Numbered from the stretch's first letter, positions 1 through 6,768 are shown. The stretch is 6,813 nucleotides of DNA from Flavobacteriales bacterium UBA4585 (GCA_949487015.1 CATAQZ010000066.1:1-6813); one strand, 5' to 3'. Numbers and translations are program-made. Notes: generated from the sequence alone by a model not told the origin.

Positions 1-95
1 CCTAAAAAACGAGCAATATGTCCATACGTTGTGACGCGACCCTCAGGAATTTGACGGACTACTTTATAAACCTTATCGAAAAATTCACTGGCCAT
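1..95 (-). CDS. MGMT/alkyltransferase-like DNA-binding protein, N-terminal fragment cut by window edge
   Basis: Only the first 31 codons plus two bases are present; the gene continues beyond base 1. The visible protein starts MASEFFDKVYKVVRQ and continues with IPEGRVTTYGHIARFL. This is the hallmark N-terminus of the winged-helix DNA-binding domain of O6-alkylguanine-DNA alkyltransferases: a helix, then P-x-G-R-V-(T/S)-(T/S)-Y-G-x-(I/V)-A. Because the protein begins directly at this domain, with no N-terminal RNase-H-like domain, it is probably the short alkyltransferase-like (ATL/YbaZ) or 'MGMT family' type of about 100-110 residues. ATL proteins bind O6-alkylguanine lesions and flag them for nucleotide excision repair. 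The PCHR active-site region that would separate a true methyltransferase (Cys) from an ATL (usually Trp) lies outside the window. The ATG follows the trmB stop codon with no gap (TAG-ATG), so the two genes are almost certainly co-transcribed. Confidence 0.85.
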   Translation of the reverse strand, partial: MASEFFDKVYKVVRQIPEGRVTTYGHIARFL

Positions 96-809
96 CTAGC
101 GATTAAAGTTTTTCCAATGCGCCATTGCCGATTCCAGGCCATCTAGTTTGAAACGCAAATACGTGGTGGGTTTGCCTTGTTCAAGCCATATGCTTTCGTA
201 ATGTGTGATGACATCGAAGAGAATGCCCTCATTGGGTTGAATTTGGTCGTGAATGTCGTGGTACGCTTCCTCTACTTCTAGACCGAGCATCTGAACAATA
301 CCGTGCGTATATCCGTGTAAATATTCACTATCGCATTTTAAATTCACGGTGCCACCAGGCTTGAGAAACTGTGCATATTTCATGAGGTATTCAGGATGCG
401 TAAGGCGGTGCTTAGCACGCTTGTATTTCATTTGCGGATCAGGAAAAGTGATCCAGATTTCATCTACTTCATTGGCCCCGAATACTTGTTCTATCCAGTC
501 TATTCTCGTACGAAGGAAGGCTACGTTTTCAAGCCCTTCTTCTGAAGCAGTTTTAGCACCGCGCCACAATCGAGCACCTTTTATATCGATACCAATATGG
601 TTTTTCTCAGGATTTCTTCGGCCCAATGCAACGGTATATTCGCCTTTTCCACAGCCCAATTCGAGTACGAGCCCGTTTTCATTTTTAAAATGCGTAGCAG
701 CCCAATTTCCTTTTAATTCAAAACCGTGACGTACCTCTTCAGTCTTAGGCTCAATAACATTGTAGAGTCCGCCAATTTCTTTAAACTTCCGTAGTTTATC
801 TTTTCCCAT
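96..809 (-). CDS. trmB: tRNA (guanine-N7-)-methyltransferase TrmB
   Basis: A protein of 237 residues that matches TrmB, the SAM-dependent enzyme placing m7G at position 46 of the tRNA variable loop in the cytoplasm. Visible motifs of the Rossmann-type methyltransferase are the SAM-binding LELGCGKG (residues 49-56), the acidic end of strand 2 in GIDIKG (73-78, Asp75), and the catalytic/tRNA-binding TFPDP (121-125) followed by KYKRAKHRL (128-136). A C-terminal TTYLRFKL segment (215-222) lies where the conserved Thr of the family sits. FPDP is followed by QMK rather than the proteobacterial WHK/WPK, which in my knowledge of the family is the Bacteroidota form. Length is normal and no domain is missing. 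The ATG at 809 is the only reasonable start, since the basic N-terminus (MGKDKLRKFKE) is typical. A good promoter lies just upstream (814-844), so the gene can be expressed apart from the CotH gene before it. It abuts the alkyltransferase-like gene downstream. Confidence 0.95.
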   Translation of the reverse strand: MGKDKLRKFKEIGGLYNVIEPKTEEVRHGFELKGNWAATHFKNENGLVLELGCGKGEYTVALGRRNPEKNHIGIDIKGARLWRGAKTASEEGLENVAFLRTRIDWIEQVFGANEVDEIWITFPDPQMKYKRAKHRLTHPEYLMKYAQFLKPGGTVNLKCDSEYLHGYTHGIVQMLGLEVEEAYHDIHDQIQPNEGILFDVITHYESIWLEQGKPTTYLRFKLDGLESAMAHWKNFNR

Positions 810-813
810 GCCG

Positions 814-844
814 CAAAAGTAGTTGCTTCAATGCTAGTGGACAA
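814..844 (-). promoter_or_regulatory. Bacteroidota-type promoter for trmB
   Basis: On the minus strand, TTG (844-842) is followed after 20 nt by TACTTTTG (821-814), an exact match to the Bacteroidota/Flavobacteria -7 consensus TAnnTTTG with a -33 TTG at permitted spacing (about 17-23 nt in published flavobacterial promoters). The -33 element lies inside the last codons of the CotH gene. Only four bases separate the -7 element from the trmB ATG, so transcription should begin at or within a base or two of the start codon. The match is seen directly; activity is inferred. Confidence 0.6.
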
Positions 845-3008
845 CGGCAATTTTCTTCACGAATTGCATTTTGCTAGAAATGAACTCTAAAGAATACATG
901 CCGCTAGCTAATCCTTGTAAATCAAGTATGATCTTTTCGCCGCGCTGATGATTGTCCATTTCAATGACGGCTACTGTTTCACCTGTATTAGAACGGATCT
1001 TTACATATTCGAACAGGACCGGGGTTATTACCGTACAAATGCCGGTTGTCGGATTCGGATACACAACCACATCTAATGCAATCGCATCGATTTCGTTATC
1101 GTTCAAAATGCAATCGGCTCCTATCATGTTTGAATCGAGCCAGTCGATTCGATCCATTAACCAATCTTCCATGAGTTCAACGTCTCCGGAAAAAGTAGCC
1201 GCAACATACTTTACCGCCGAAGGGTTGCTCCCCATCAAGGGCCAGCGGGCATGGTTTCTTTGAGCCGCGCTAGATAAAATCGATTCGTTACTCGCGATGA
1301 AATCGGTAATAGAGTCTTTGTGCCAAACAGTTGTTCTTAATTCCTTCCATCTACAATTGACAGCATTTGCAAACTGTGGTGTATAAACTAAATCTTCCCA
1401 CCATGCAGGATTAGTACCTGAACACCAGTTTCCAGAGAACATGTATCCATTCGGCAAATAGCCTTGACAATAATCTACCAGACCAAAGGCAAAATTAAAA
1501 TCCCAAACGGGACCCGCATGAATCTTACCACCGTTGCTGTCCTTCTTCTTATAATAGTACGTGCTGGCGCGATATGCGTCTATATTCTTGGTTATTTCCA
1601 TCATTAGAAAGAAGTCTACGAAGGAAGCAAGATCCATGTATTGATGCCAATATTTACCATTGTAGGTAACGGTGGTATTTTGCATCGAATGTTCCCAATC
1701 ATCAACATAATCTTGTATGTAAGTCTCTTGTTGAGGAACTATATTTTTCCGCTTTGGATACGTGTAGGTATATGGGATTTTAGTGGTGTCGATCAACATG
1801 CTGAAACTAGAGCGCCAATCCACGGGTTCCCAATCCGTTTTAAAAATATACCCACCGGTCACATCATCGCCGCTTATTTCGTCAGGCTTCAATTTCGCAA
1901 TGTCTACACGGTCTTCACCTCGTTTGATTTTTTCCATCATCACATAAAGACCCTCATAGTCACCGTTGATAAAGAGTTCGACGTACCGTGTTCTTGAGGC
2001 ATAATTGCCTTGTTCATTTGCCAAATGCATGGCCAATACATTTCTCATAAATGAGCGGTCACCATACGGGCCATGTAGTGTCCAATCTTCCTCCATCGGC
2101 ATATTAAGGGGAGAAACATCGGTATCTTCCCAGTTAAAGTCTTTGGTCTCAATGGCATAGCCATTCTTAGGGTAAACAAATTGGGACCAGCGTCCTCTTT
2201 TTTCAATTTCAATATTGGTAATCAAATCAGTGGGAACGCCGTAGGAAGAATGGTTAGTTGCAGTATCATTCCATACAATCTCCATGATGCCACGAATCGA
2301 AGGGTCATCTGGAATGTTCTCTTCAAAAGTATTAATGCGCATGATGGCAACAGGACTTTCGAAACAATCAAAGTCAAACCAAGTGGCCGGAGTGGCGTGT
2401 ATTTGTGTAGCTGTCGTGACGCCACAATGGAGCCAGTAGCGTGCGCTCATATCAGAACTATTCGCACCGCTATGATTGATGGTATGAACGGCAAGAACAT
2501 TGGTTCCGTTAGTTAAAAGTCCTTGCCATATCGCTTTGTTTACCACAAAGGTAACGGCTTCGCCTCCTTGATACATTTTTGCCTCGCGCCATGTAGGGGG
2601 ATTATAGTTGTACGGAGGGGTTAATGTATCTACGTTAGCCCTCGCGATTTCTACGCCATTGAGATAGGCCACAAAACCATCATCGTAATCAGCATGAAGA
2701 ATTAGCGCTTCAATAGAGTCTAATTGGTTCACCGTAAAGGAACGACGCATGTACAGCGATGCACAGTTCGTAATAACGGTACTGTCGTCGCCATCACCAT
2801 AACCGATACCGCCAGCACCTGATGCCCATGAACTTGAATTAAACGATGTATTCATCCAGCTGCTTGACGGCTCGCTGTTTCCAACGCGGTATTGCCATGT
2901 GTCGTTTGCACCGACGAGCTTTTCCCAATGGTTTATTTGAGCTATTCCATTGAACGAAAAAACGGTGGACATTGCCGTTATAAGGATGGCTTTGAAAATA
3001 TGTTTCAT
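834..3008 (-). CDS. Secreted CotH-kinase-fold protein with T9SS C-terminal sorting domain
   Basis: A protein of 724 residues. Residues 1-24 form a Sec signal peptide (basic MKHIFK, hydrophobic stretch, cleavage near IAQ). Residues about 25-200 look like a galactose-binding-type beta-sandwich (W38-QYRVG, GIGYGDGDD at 67-75, LHADYDDGFVAYLNGVEIAR at 104-123, NVLAVHTIN at 170-178). Residues about 235-625 match the CotH family: GDRSFMRN (316-323), YVELFINGDYEGLYVMMEK (342-360), GGYIFKTD (385-392), EITKNIDAYRASTYYYK (471-487) and GPVWDFNFAFG (499-509). The C-terminus (about 645-724) is a type A T9SS sorting domain, with VVVYPNPTTG (647-656), LQGLASGMYSLEF (697-709) and a lysine near the end. CotH of Bacillus spores is an atypical protein kinase. 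By analogy Asp477 and Asp503 may be the catalytic-loop and metal-binding aspartates. The usual Asn of the catalytic loop appears to be Ser482 here. The product should be exported across the outer membrane and may be attached to the cell surface or released. Substrate is unknown. Its ATG overlaps the CYTH stop codon (ATGA), implying coupled translation. Confidence 0.9.
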   Translation of the reverse strand: MKHIFKAILITAMSTVFSFNGIAQINHWEKLVGANDTWQYRVGNSEPSSSWMNTSFNSSSWASGAGGIGYGDGDDSTVITNCASLYMRRSFTVNQLDSIEALILHADYDDGFVAYLNGVEIARANVDTLTPPYNYNPPTWREAKMYQGGEAVTFVVNKAIWQGLLTNGTNVLAVHTINHSGANSSDMSARYWLHCGVTTATQIHATPATWFDFDCFESPVAIMRINTFEENIPDDPSIRGIMEIVWNDTATNHSSYGVPTDLITNIEIEKRGRWSQFVYPKNGYAIETKDFNWEDTDVSPLNMPMEEDWTLHGPYGDRSFMRNVLAMHLANEQGNYASRTRYVELFINGDYEGLYVMMEKIKRGEDRVDIAKLKPDEISGDDVTGGYIFKTDWEPVDWRSSFSMLIDTTKIPYTYTYPKRKNIVPQQETYIQDYVDDWEHSMQNTTVTYNGKYWHQYMDLASFVDFFLMMEITKNIDAYRASTYYYKKKDSNGGKIHAGPVWDFNFAFGLVDYCQGYLPNGYMFSGNWCSGTNPAWWEDLVYTPQFANAVNCRWKELRTTVWHKDSITDFIASNESILSSAAQRNHARWPLMGSNPSAVKYVAATFSGDVELMEDWLMDRIDWLDSNMIGADCILNDNEIDAIALDVVVYPNPTTGICTVITPVLFEYVKIRSNTGETVAVIEMDNHQRGEKIILDLQGLASGMYSLEFISSKMQFVKKIAVVH

Positions 3009-3472
3009 ATCCAGTCTTTAAAAGGGAGTAGACTTAGTGCGCTGTTCGAATATTTTCGTTGACCGCTTACTTCTTCGCCAAGCCACGTGGGCTTCTCGAA
3101 GGCTTCGTCTTCACTTTGTAATTCTATTTCCGCAACTACCAAACCTGCGTTAACACCTTCGAAAACATCTATTTCCCAGATGTGCGCACCATGAGGAACG
3201 AGGTAGCGTTTTTTTTCAATGGCAGGTCGCTCACACAACTGCAATAGTGCAAGTGCATCTGCCAGCGGAATTTCATATTCAAACTCATCTCTTGTGAGAC
3301 CGGTAGTGATGCCTTTTATAGTCAGGAATCCACTAACCTCAGTGGCGCGTACGCGCACTGTCCGCTCAGAATCATAGCTAAGATAACCCTGTCTAAAAAC
3401 ATGAGTAGTAGAGACATCATCCTTCCAGTTGTTCGTGCTAACTAAAAATTTCCGTTCTATTTCTTTAGCCAT
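3005..3472 (-). CDS. CYTH domain protein (short triphosphate tunnel metalloenzyme)
   Basis: A protein of 155 residues made entirely of one CYTH domain, a cytoplasmic fold that binds triphosphates in a charged beta-tunnel. It opens with the signature ExExK as E4-I-E-R-K8 (MAKEIERKFLV). Further tunnel residues fall in order: R37/R40/R42 (ERTVRVRA), K53 (LTIKG), E63/E65/E67 (RDEFEYEI), K87-K88-R89, E100 and D102 (WEIDVFEG), E115/E117 (VAEIEL), and K140 with a terminal YSN. The set of alternating acidic and basic residues looks intact, so the protein is probably active. Length fits the short bacterial TTM group typified by the Nitrosomonas europaea inorganic triphosphatase. Tripolyphosphate or nucleoside triphosphates are therefore the likeliest substrates. 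Adenylate cyclase or thiamine triphosphatase activity cannot be excluded from sequence alone. The ATG lies two bases after the RluA stop codon, and the TGA overlaps the CotH start by four bases. Confidence 0.9.
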   Translation of the reverse strand: MAKEIERKFLVSTNNWKDDVSTTHVFRQGYLSYDSERTVRVRATEVSGFLTIKGITTGLTRDEFEYEIPLADALALLQLCERPAIEKKRYLVPHGAHIWEIDVFEGVNAGLVVAEIELQSEDEAFEKPTWLGEEVSGQRKYSNSALSLLPFKDWI

Positions 3473-3474
3473 AA

Positions 3475-5148
3475 TTAAAAGTCTATAGGCGCTTCAATTC
3501 TAATGATCTCTTTAGTCGTTGGGTGTGTAAACTCCAATTGATGTGCATGTAAATGTAGGCGCTGTCCGATAATTCCATACAACTCATCTCCAATTATTGG
3601 TATACCCAGCCCGTCCGGATGTGCGCAATGTACGCGCAGTTGATGCGTTCGACCGGTTATGGGTTTCAGTGCTAATCGGGTACTGGACTCGAAACGCTCC
3701 AACACCGTCCAGTGTGTTTCGGATGCTTTACCGGTTTTGTGGCAGACCATTTGTCGAGGGAGATCATAGTAATCTGGCGCTAATGGAAGGCGAATGACAC
3801 CCCGCTCTTCAGCTACGAGACCTGAAATATCTGCGATGTAGGTTTTTTGAACCTGACGCTTGATGAATTGGCGTTGCATGCGCTTGTTCGCCTTTGGGTT
3901 CAGCGTAAACATTAAAAGTCCAGAAGTACTCATGTCTAATCGGTGCAGCAGAATAGCTCCCGTTGCATTAGGGTACATATTCTTAATACGAGTAAGTGCT
4001 GAATCTTCGATTTCGACACCTGGAACACTGAGCAATCCTGCAGGTTTATTAACCACGACCAGATCATCATCTTCATAAACGACGGGCATGGGTTTATCTT
4101 GGCCGTAGGTGAGTAATGGATTTTCTTCGACCTCTAAACCATCAAGCATATGTCCTAAAATGGGGCGGCAACGCGAGGCGCACGAAGGATAAAAATATCC
4201 ATGTTGACGCACTTCCTTATCGGGTGCACTGCCCCACCAAAATTCCCCAAGCGCGAGAGGTTTGAGCTCATTTTTATAAGCGTATTGTAGAAGTTTAGGT
4301 GCGCAACAATCGCCTGATCCACTGGGCGGATGACGCAGGTCAAAATCTGGAAAGCATGCACTGAGCACTTGCGATTCGCCACGCGCATTGAGGAAGATAT
4401 AATGATCAAAAATTTCACGCTGTAAGGCGTTGGATTTAAGTCGACGCTCTTCTTTTAAATCTCTGATATCAGTATCGAATTGGTCCAATTTTTCAACGAG
4501 CACTTCCTGTTCAACCAGCCATTCTTTACTACTGTGTTTAAAAGCCAATTGTCCTTGGATACTTTCGCTCGCCAAACGTTCACAAATGCCCTCGAAATCT
4601 TCTTCACTTACAGTAGGTCGTACAGCTTCTCTGTATTTCTGACGTGCTTTTTTAGCTTCTTTGAGTGCTGCACGGCCTTTGCGCAACTGCTCGTTGATTT
4701 CATCGAGGCGATCTTGAAGTGTCTTTTTCCTTGCTTTTCGTTTTGGATCTTGTTCTAAAGCTACAATCACTGCGCTCATATCATTGAGTTCAGCCTCTCC
4801 TTTTTTATAAAAAGATTGAGCGGCGTGAATGTCTGCAACCGGAGGAACAAAATAACTTTGTGGTTCTTCACTCAGTTTACCGGAATATGCAGCTAGCCAG
4901 CCAAGATTGCCGTCTTGGTTTTGTACTACAAGCACGCCAAACATTTTACCTTGTTCGATCAAAGACTCGTGGGCTCCCAGTCCAAAGTTGTGCACTAAAG
5001 TTCCTTTCAACAGAAACGACTGCAGTTCATTAGCGGCAGCTTCAGTGAGCGGATGTGGTTGGTAGAAGAACGGATAGGTGAACTGCTTAGGTAAGGCAAT
5101 TTTACTGATGTCCGAACGGAAAGGATGGAAGATTGGAGCTATGTTCAT
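3475..5148 (-). CDS. Long RluA-family pseudouridine synthase with coiled-coil and Cys-rich N-terminal half
   Basis: A protein of 557 residues from the ATG at 5148. The reading frame extends upstream to a TTG at 5181 (568 residues), but the extra MYLYLQDCTGT looks like leader sequence, and ATG is preferred. The C-terminal domain (about 354-557) is an RluA-type RNA pseudouridine synthase: VVYEDDDLVVVNKPAGLLSV (356-375), the catalytic HRLD (402-405, Asp405), and GRTHQLRVH (499-507) followed by GIPIIGDELYG. It would isomerise uridines in rRNA or tRNA; the target cannot be read from sequence. The N-terminal half (1-110) is not recognised. It is followed by a strongly charged coiled coil (about 134-250). 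A linker with five cysteines (265, 281, 282, 323, 327; SGSGDCCAPKLL and FYPSCASRCRPIL) comes next. Long RluA homologues with this layout are known in Bacteroidota and some Gammaproteobacteria, so this is not a random fusion. No S4 domain is seen. The CYTH gene follows after two bases. Confidence 0.92.
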   Translation of the reverse strand: MNIAPIFHPFRSDISKIALPKQFTYPFFYQPHPLTEAAANELQSFLLKGTLVHNFGLGAHESLIEQGKMFGVLVVQNQDGNLGWLAAYSGKLSEEPQSYFVPPVADIHAAQSFYKKGEAELNDMSAVIVALEQDPKRKARKKTLQDRLDEINEQLRKGRAALKEAKKARQKYREAVRPTVSEEDFEGICERLASESIQGQLAFKHSSKEWLVEQEVLVEKLDQFDTDIRDLKEERRLKSNALQREIFDHYIFLNARGESQVLSACFPDFDLRHPPSGSGDCCAPKLLQYAYKNELKPLALGEFWWGSAPDKEVRQHGYFYPSCASRCRPILGHMLDGLEVEENPLLTYGQDKPMPVVYEDDDLVVVNKPAGLLSVPGVEIEDSALTRIKNMYPNATGAILLHRLDMSTSGLLMFTLNPKANKRMQRQFIKRQVQKTYIADISGLVAEERGVIRLPLAPDYYDLPRQMVCHKTGKASETHWTVLERFESSTRLALKPITGRTHQLRVHCAHPDGLGIPIIGDELYGIIGQRLHLHAHQLEFTHPTTKEIIRIEAPIDF

Positions 5149-5204
5149 GGTGCCTGTACAGTCCTGTAAATATAGGTACAATATGTGGCTGCCACGTCTT
5201 TGCT
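5149..5204 (-). promoter_or_regulatory. Gap upstream of the RluA-family gene, weak promoter candidate
   Basis: This 56-base gap is the longest inside the gene row. On the minus strand it holds TATATTTA (5174-5167), seven of eight matches to the Bacteroidota -7 consensus TAnnTTTG, 18 bases from the ATG. No convincing TTG is seen at the -33 distance. It also contains two small palindromes, GTGGCTGCCAC (5185-5195) and CTGTACAG (5154-5161). The bases before the ATG (ACAGGCACC) offer at best a poor ribosome binding site, as is common in this phylum. The gap may start a separate transcript for the RluA-CYTH-CotH genes, but the evidence is thin. Confidence 0.25.
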
Positions 5205-6107
5205 TTAGCGGGCGCCGTAAATATCGAATCGGTCAAAAAACTCCCAAATGAGCGTATTCATAGAGGCGCCATTTTCCTCGAAGCGGTACCAAACGTGTCC
5301 ACCGCCGAGCACTTTAATATGTTCCGCAGTAACGTTGCTATCACCTTGTTCGTAACGAATGTGTTCTATGTCGTAACTCGTGGTGGTACTCGTGGTAATG
5401 GTTGGAGTGGACTGTGTATTGTTTTGTGCAGCCCAAAACGCAACGGCTTCTGGGGCACTTATGATTTCTGAACTTCCGTCGTAAGCGACTACACCGTCAT
5501 TCGTTCCGTGGATGTTTAAAGTAGCTGTTGGGTGTTGCGGCGCGCAGGTTGCTGTGGTATCTCCTAAGCAACCCGATATAGAGGCGATCGCGGCAATTTC
5601 GTTACTGAGATAGCATCCTAAGGCATAGGACATCATCCCTCCGTTGGAATACCCGCAAGCGTATATCCTTTCTCGATCGATAAGAAAGGCAGAATCTAAA
5701 AGTCTCAGGAGTTCACTTGTAAAACCCAGATCTTCGGCATCACTTTTATTATCTGGACCTGGGAGCGCGTTGTTCCAATGGGGGTCGTTACCTAACAGGC
5801 TTCCCTGAGGATAGACCAGTAAGAATTGGAAAGAATCCGAAGTAGCCGTCATTCCTGTAGTAGCCGCGTGTGTCGTTGCGTTTCCTCCATAACCATGAAA
5901 ATTGAGTACTACAGGTAGTGCGAACGAACTATCATAGTTCTCAGGAATATGTACCTGGGCGCTACGGTTTAACCCATCATATTGAAAAGATACTTCGTGC
6001 ATATCCAAAGATGAAGGCGGATTCTTGCCTCCGGAATTGCGGTTGCAATTCGTTAATACGAGGGCGGTTGTAGCTAATGCTAGGAAAAGTATGGGTCTCT
6101 TAAACAT
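5205..6107 (-). CDS. Lipoprotein esterase of the PHB depolymerase / feruloyl esterase type
   Basis: An alpha/beta-hydrolase of 300 residues from the ATG at 6107. A GTG at 6116 would add three residues and give a GTGA overlap with the preceding gene; the two starts cannot be separated here. The N-terminus is a lipoprotein signal (MFKRPILFLALATTALVLTNC, lipid-bearing Cys21; the Asn before Cys is unusual). The catalytic parts are complete: oxyanion-hole HGYGG (71-75), nucleophile Ser154 in GYSNGG (152-157), acid Asp204 in HGTNDG (200-205) and His271 in GGGHVW (268-273). Order and spacing fit the LpqC/esterase PHB family, which includes polyhydroxybutyrate depolymerases and CE1 feruloyl or acetyl-xylan esterases. 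There is no carbohydrate-binding or substrate-binding extension. An ester of a plant or algal polysaccharide, or a short polyester, is therefore plausible but unproven. Cys180 and Cys188 could form a disulfide outside the cytoplasm. The residues after Cys21 (NRNSGG) do not resemble the acidic surface-export signal described for Bacteroidota lipoproteins, so the side of the membrane is open. Confidence 0.88.
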   Translation of the reverse strand: MFKRPILFLALATTALVLTNCNRNSGGKNPPSSLDMHEVSFQYDGLNRSAQVHIPENYDSSFALPVVLNFHGYGGNATTHAATTGMTATSDSFQFLLVYPQGSLLGNDPHWNNALPGPDNKSDAEDLGFTSELLRLLDSAFLIDRERIYACGYSNGGMMSYALGCYLSNEIAAIASISGCLGDTTATCAPQHPTATLNIHGTNDGVVAYDGSSEIISAPEAVAFWAAQNNTQSTPTITTSTTTSYDIEHIRYEQGDSNVTAEHIKVLGGGHVWYRFEENGASMNTLIWEFFDRFDIYGAR

Positions 6108-6112
6108 AGTAA

Positions 6113-6757
6113 TCACGTGTCAAAAATCAGTCCAAACTGAAGATACTGGCCTGTTCTGTCTCCTACAGTTTGCAACAGATAGCCCAATTGGAATTGAACA
6201 TTAGGTGCGTATTTGTAACCCATTCCAGTATAAAATCGATTGCGATCAAATGCGGTTCCCGTGGGTTGTAAAAACAGTTCGTTGTAAATACCTAAATACA
6301 ATGTACCCGTCTCTATACGTTCTTTGTTGAGCGGGTGGAAAAGCATGCCACGGTAACGGTAGCGCGTTTTGAATTCGTCTTCAATCCATCGCTGCTCGTA
6401 CCTGAATCTGTGCTCCAATTTTGTTTTCCCAAAATAATTCACAGCGATCAATTGCTGCCAAATGCGGTGTTCCTCCACCTCGGGACCAATACGAGCGGAA
6501 TTATAGACATGGTTGGTAATGTTCGCGTATCCTCCAGTAACAACAAGACCATCGCGGATTTTATAATTGAGACCGGTCCGGAGTAAAAGCTGCTCAAGCT
6601 CGTTTGGGAAGAGCCCATAATTACGGTGCTGAGCCTCCGTATGAATACTCCATGTGTCGTTGATGGTGTTCGTTCCAAAATACATGAACCAGTTTCCTGG
6701 CCCTGATTGAGCATAGGTAAGGGTGCTAAAGAGCAAGCAAACAGTGAGCAATCGCAT
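6113..6757 (-). CDS. DUF2490 family protein, predicted outer-membrane beta-barrel
   Basis: A protein of 214 residues with a signal peptide (MRLLTVCLLFSTLTYAQ, cleavage near residue 17). The rest is made of alternating amphipathic strands rich in Tyr, Arg and Phe, ending in an aromatic strand (QYLQFGLIF, 204-212) like an outer-membrane barrel terminus. Family marks of DUF2490 are visible: GNWFMYFG (21-28), EHRIWQQ (96-102), LEHRFRYEQRW (114-124), YRYRGML (133-139), IYNELFL (157-163) and FDRNRFYTGMGY (170-181). The function of DUF2490 proteins is unknown. A barrel of about 10-12 strands in the outer membrane is inferred from composition and length. The ATG at 6757 gives a proper signal peptide and is the clear choice. 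Its TGA overlaps the possible GTG start of the esterase gene, so the two are probably made together. Confidence 0.85.
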   Translation of the reverse strand: MRLLTVCLLFSTLTYAQSGPGNWFMYFGTNTINDTWSIHTEAQHRNYGLFPNELEQLLLRTGLNYKIRDGLVVTGGYANITNHVYNSARIGPEVEEHRIWQQLIAVNYFGKTKLEHRFRYEQRWIEDEFKTRYRYRGMLFHPLNKERIETGTLYLGIYNELFLQPTGTAFDRNRFYTGMGYKYAPNVQFQLGYLLQTVGDRTGQYLQFGLIFDT

Positions 6758-6768
6758 AATTCCGTAAG

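Noticed and set aside
810..833. Terminator between the CotH gene and trmB
   Set aside because: The 24 bases hold no hairpin; they hold the trmB -7 element instead.
834..1070. CotH C-terminus as a separate small gene
   Set aside because: The frame is continuous, and the PNPTTG-containing region is a standard T9SS sorting domain attached to the same protein.
2222..2425. Alternative minus-strand frame inside the CotH gene
   Set aside because: It lies wholly within the CotH gene in another frame and has no family features.
4480..4758. Phe-rich open frame on the plus strand, opposite the RluA-family coiled coil
   Set aside because: It is the antisense image of Lys/Glu-rich codons (AAA, GAA giving TTT, TTC). 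It has no start context or family match, and the minus-strand gene is certain.
5185..5195. GTGGCTGCCAC as a terminator after the esterase gene
   Set aside because: The palindrome has a one-base centre, leaving a stem of about four pairs after allowing a loop, and no run of T follows on the minus strand.
5133..5471. Plus-strand open frame opposite the esterase C-terminus and the gap
   Set aside because: It runs antisense to a well-supported esterase whose Asp and His triad residues lie in this stretch. The plus-strand translation shows no recognisable domain.
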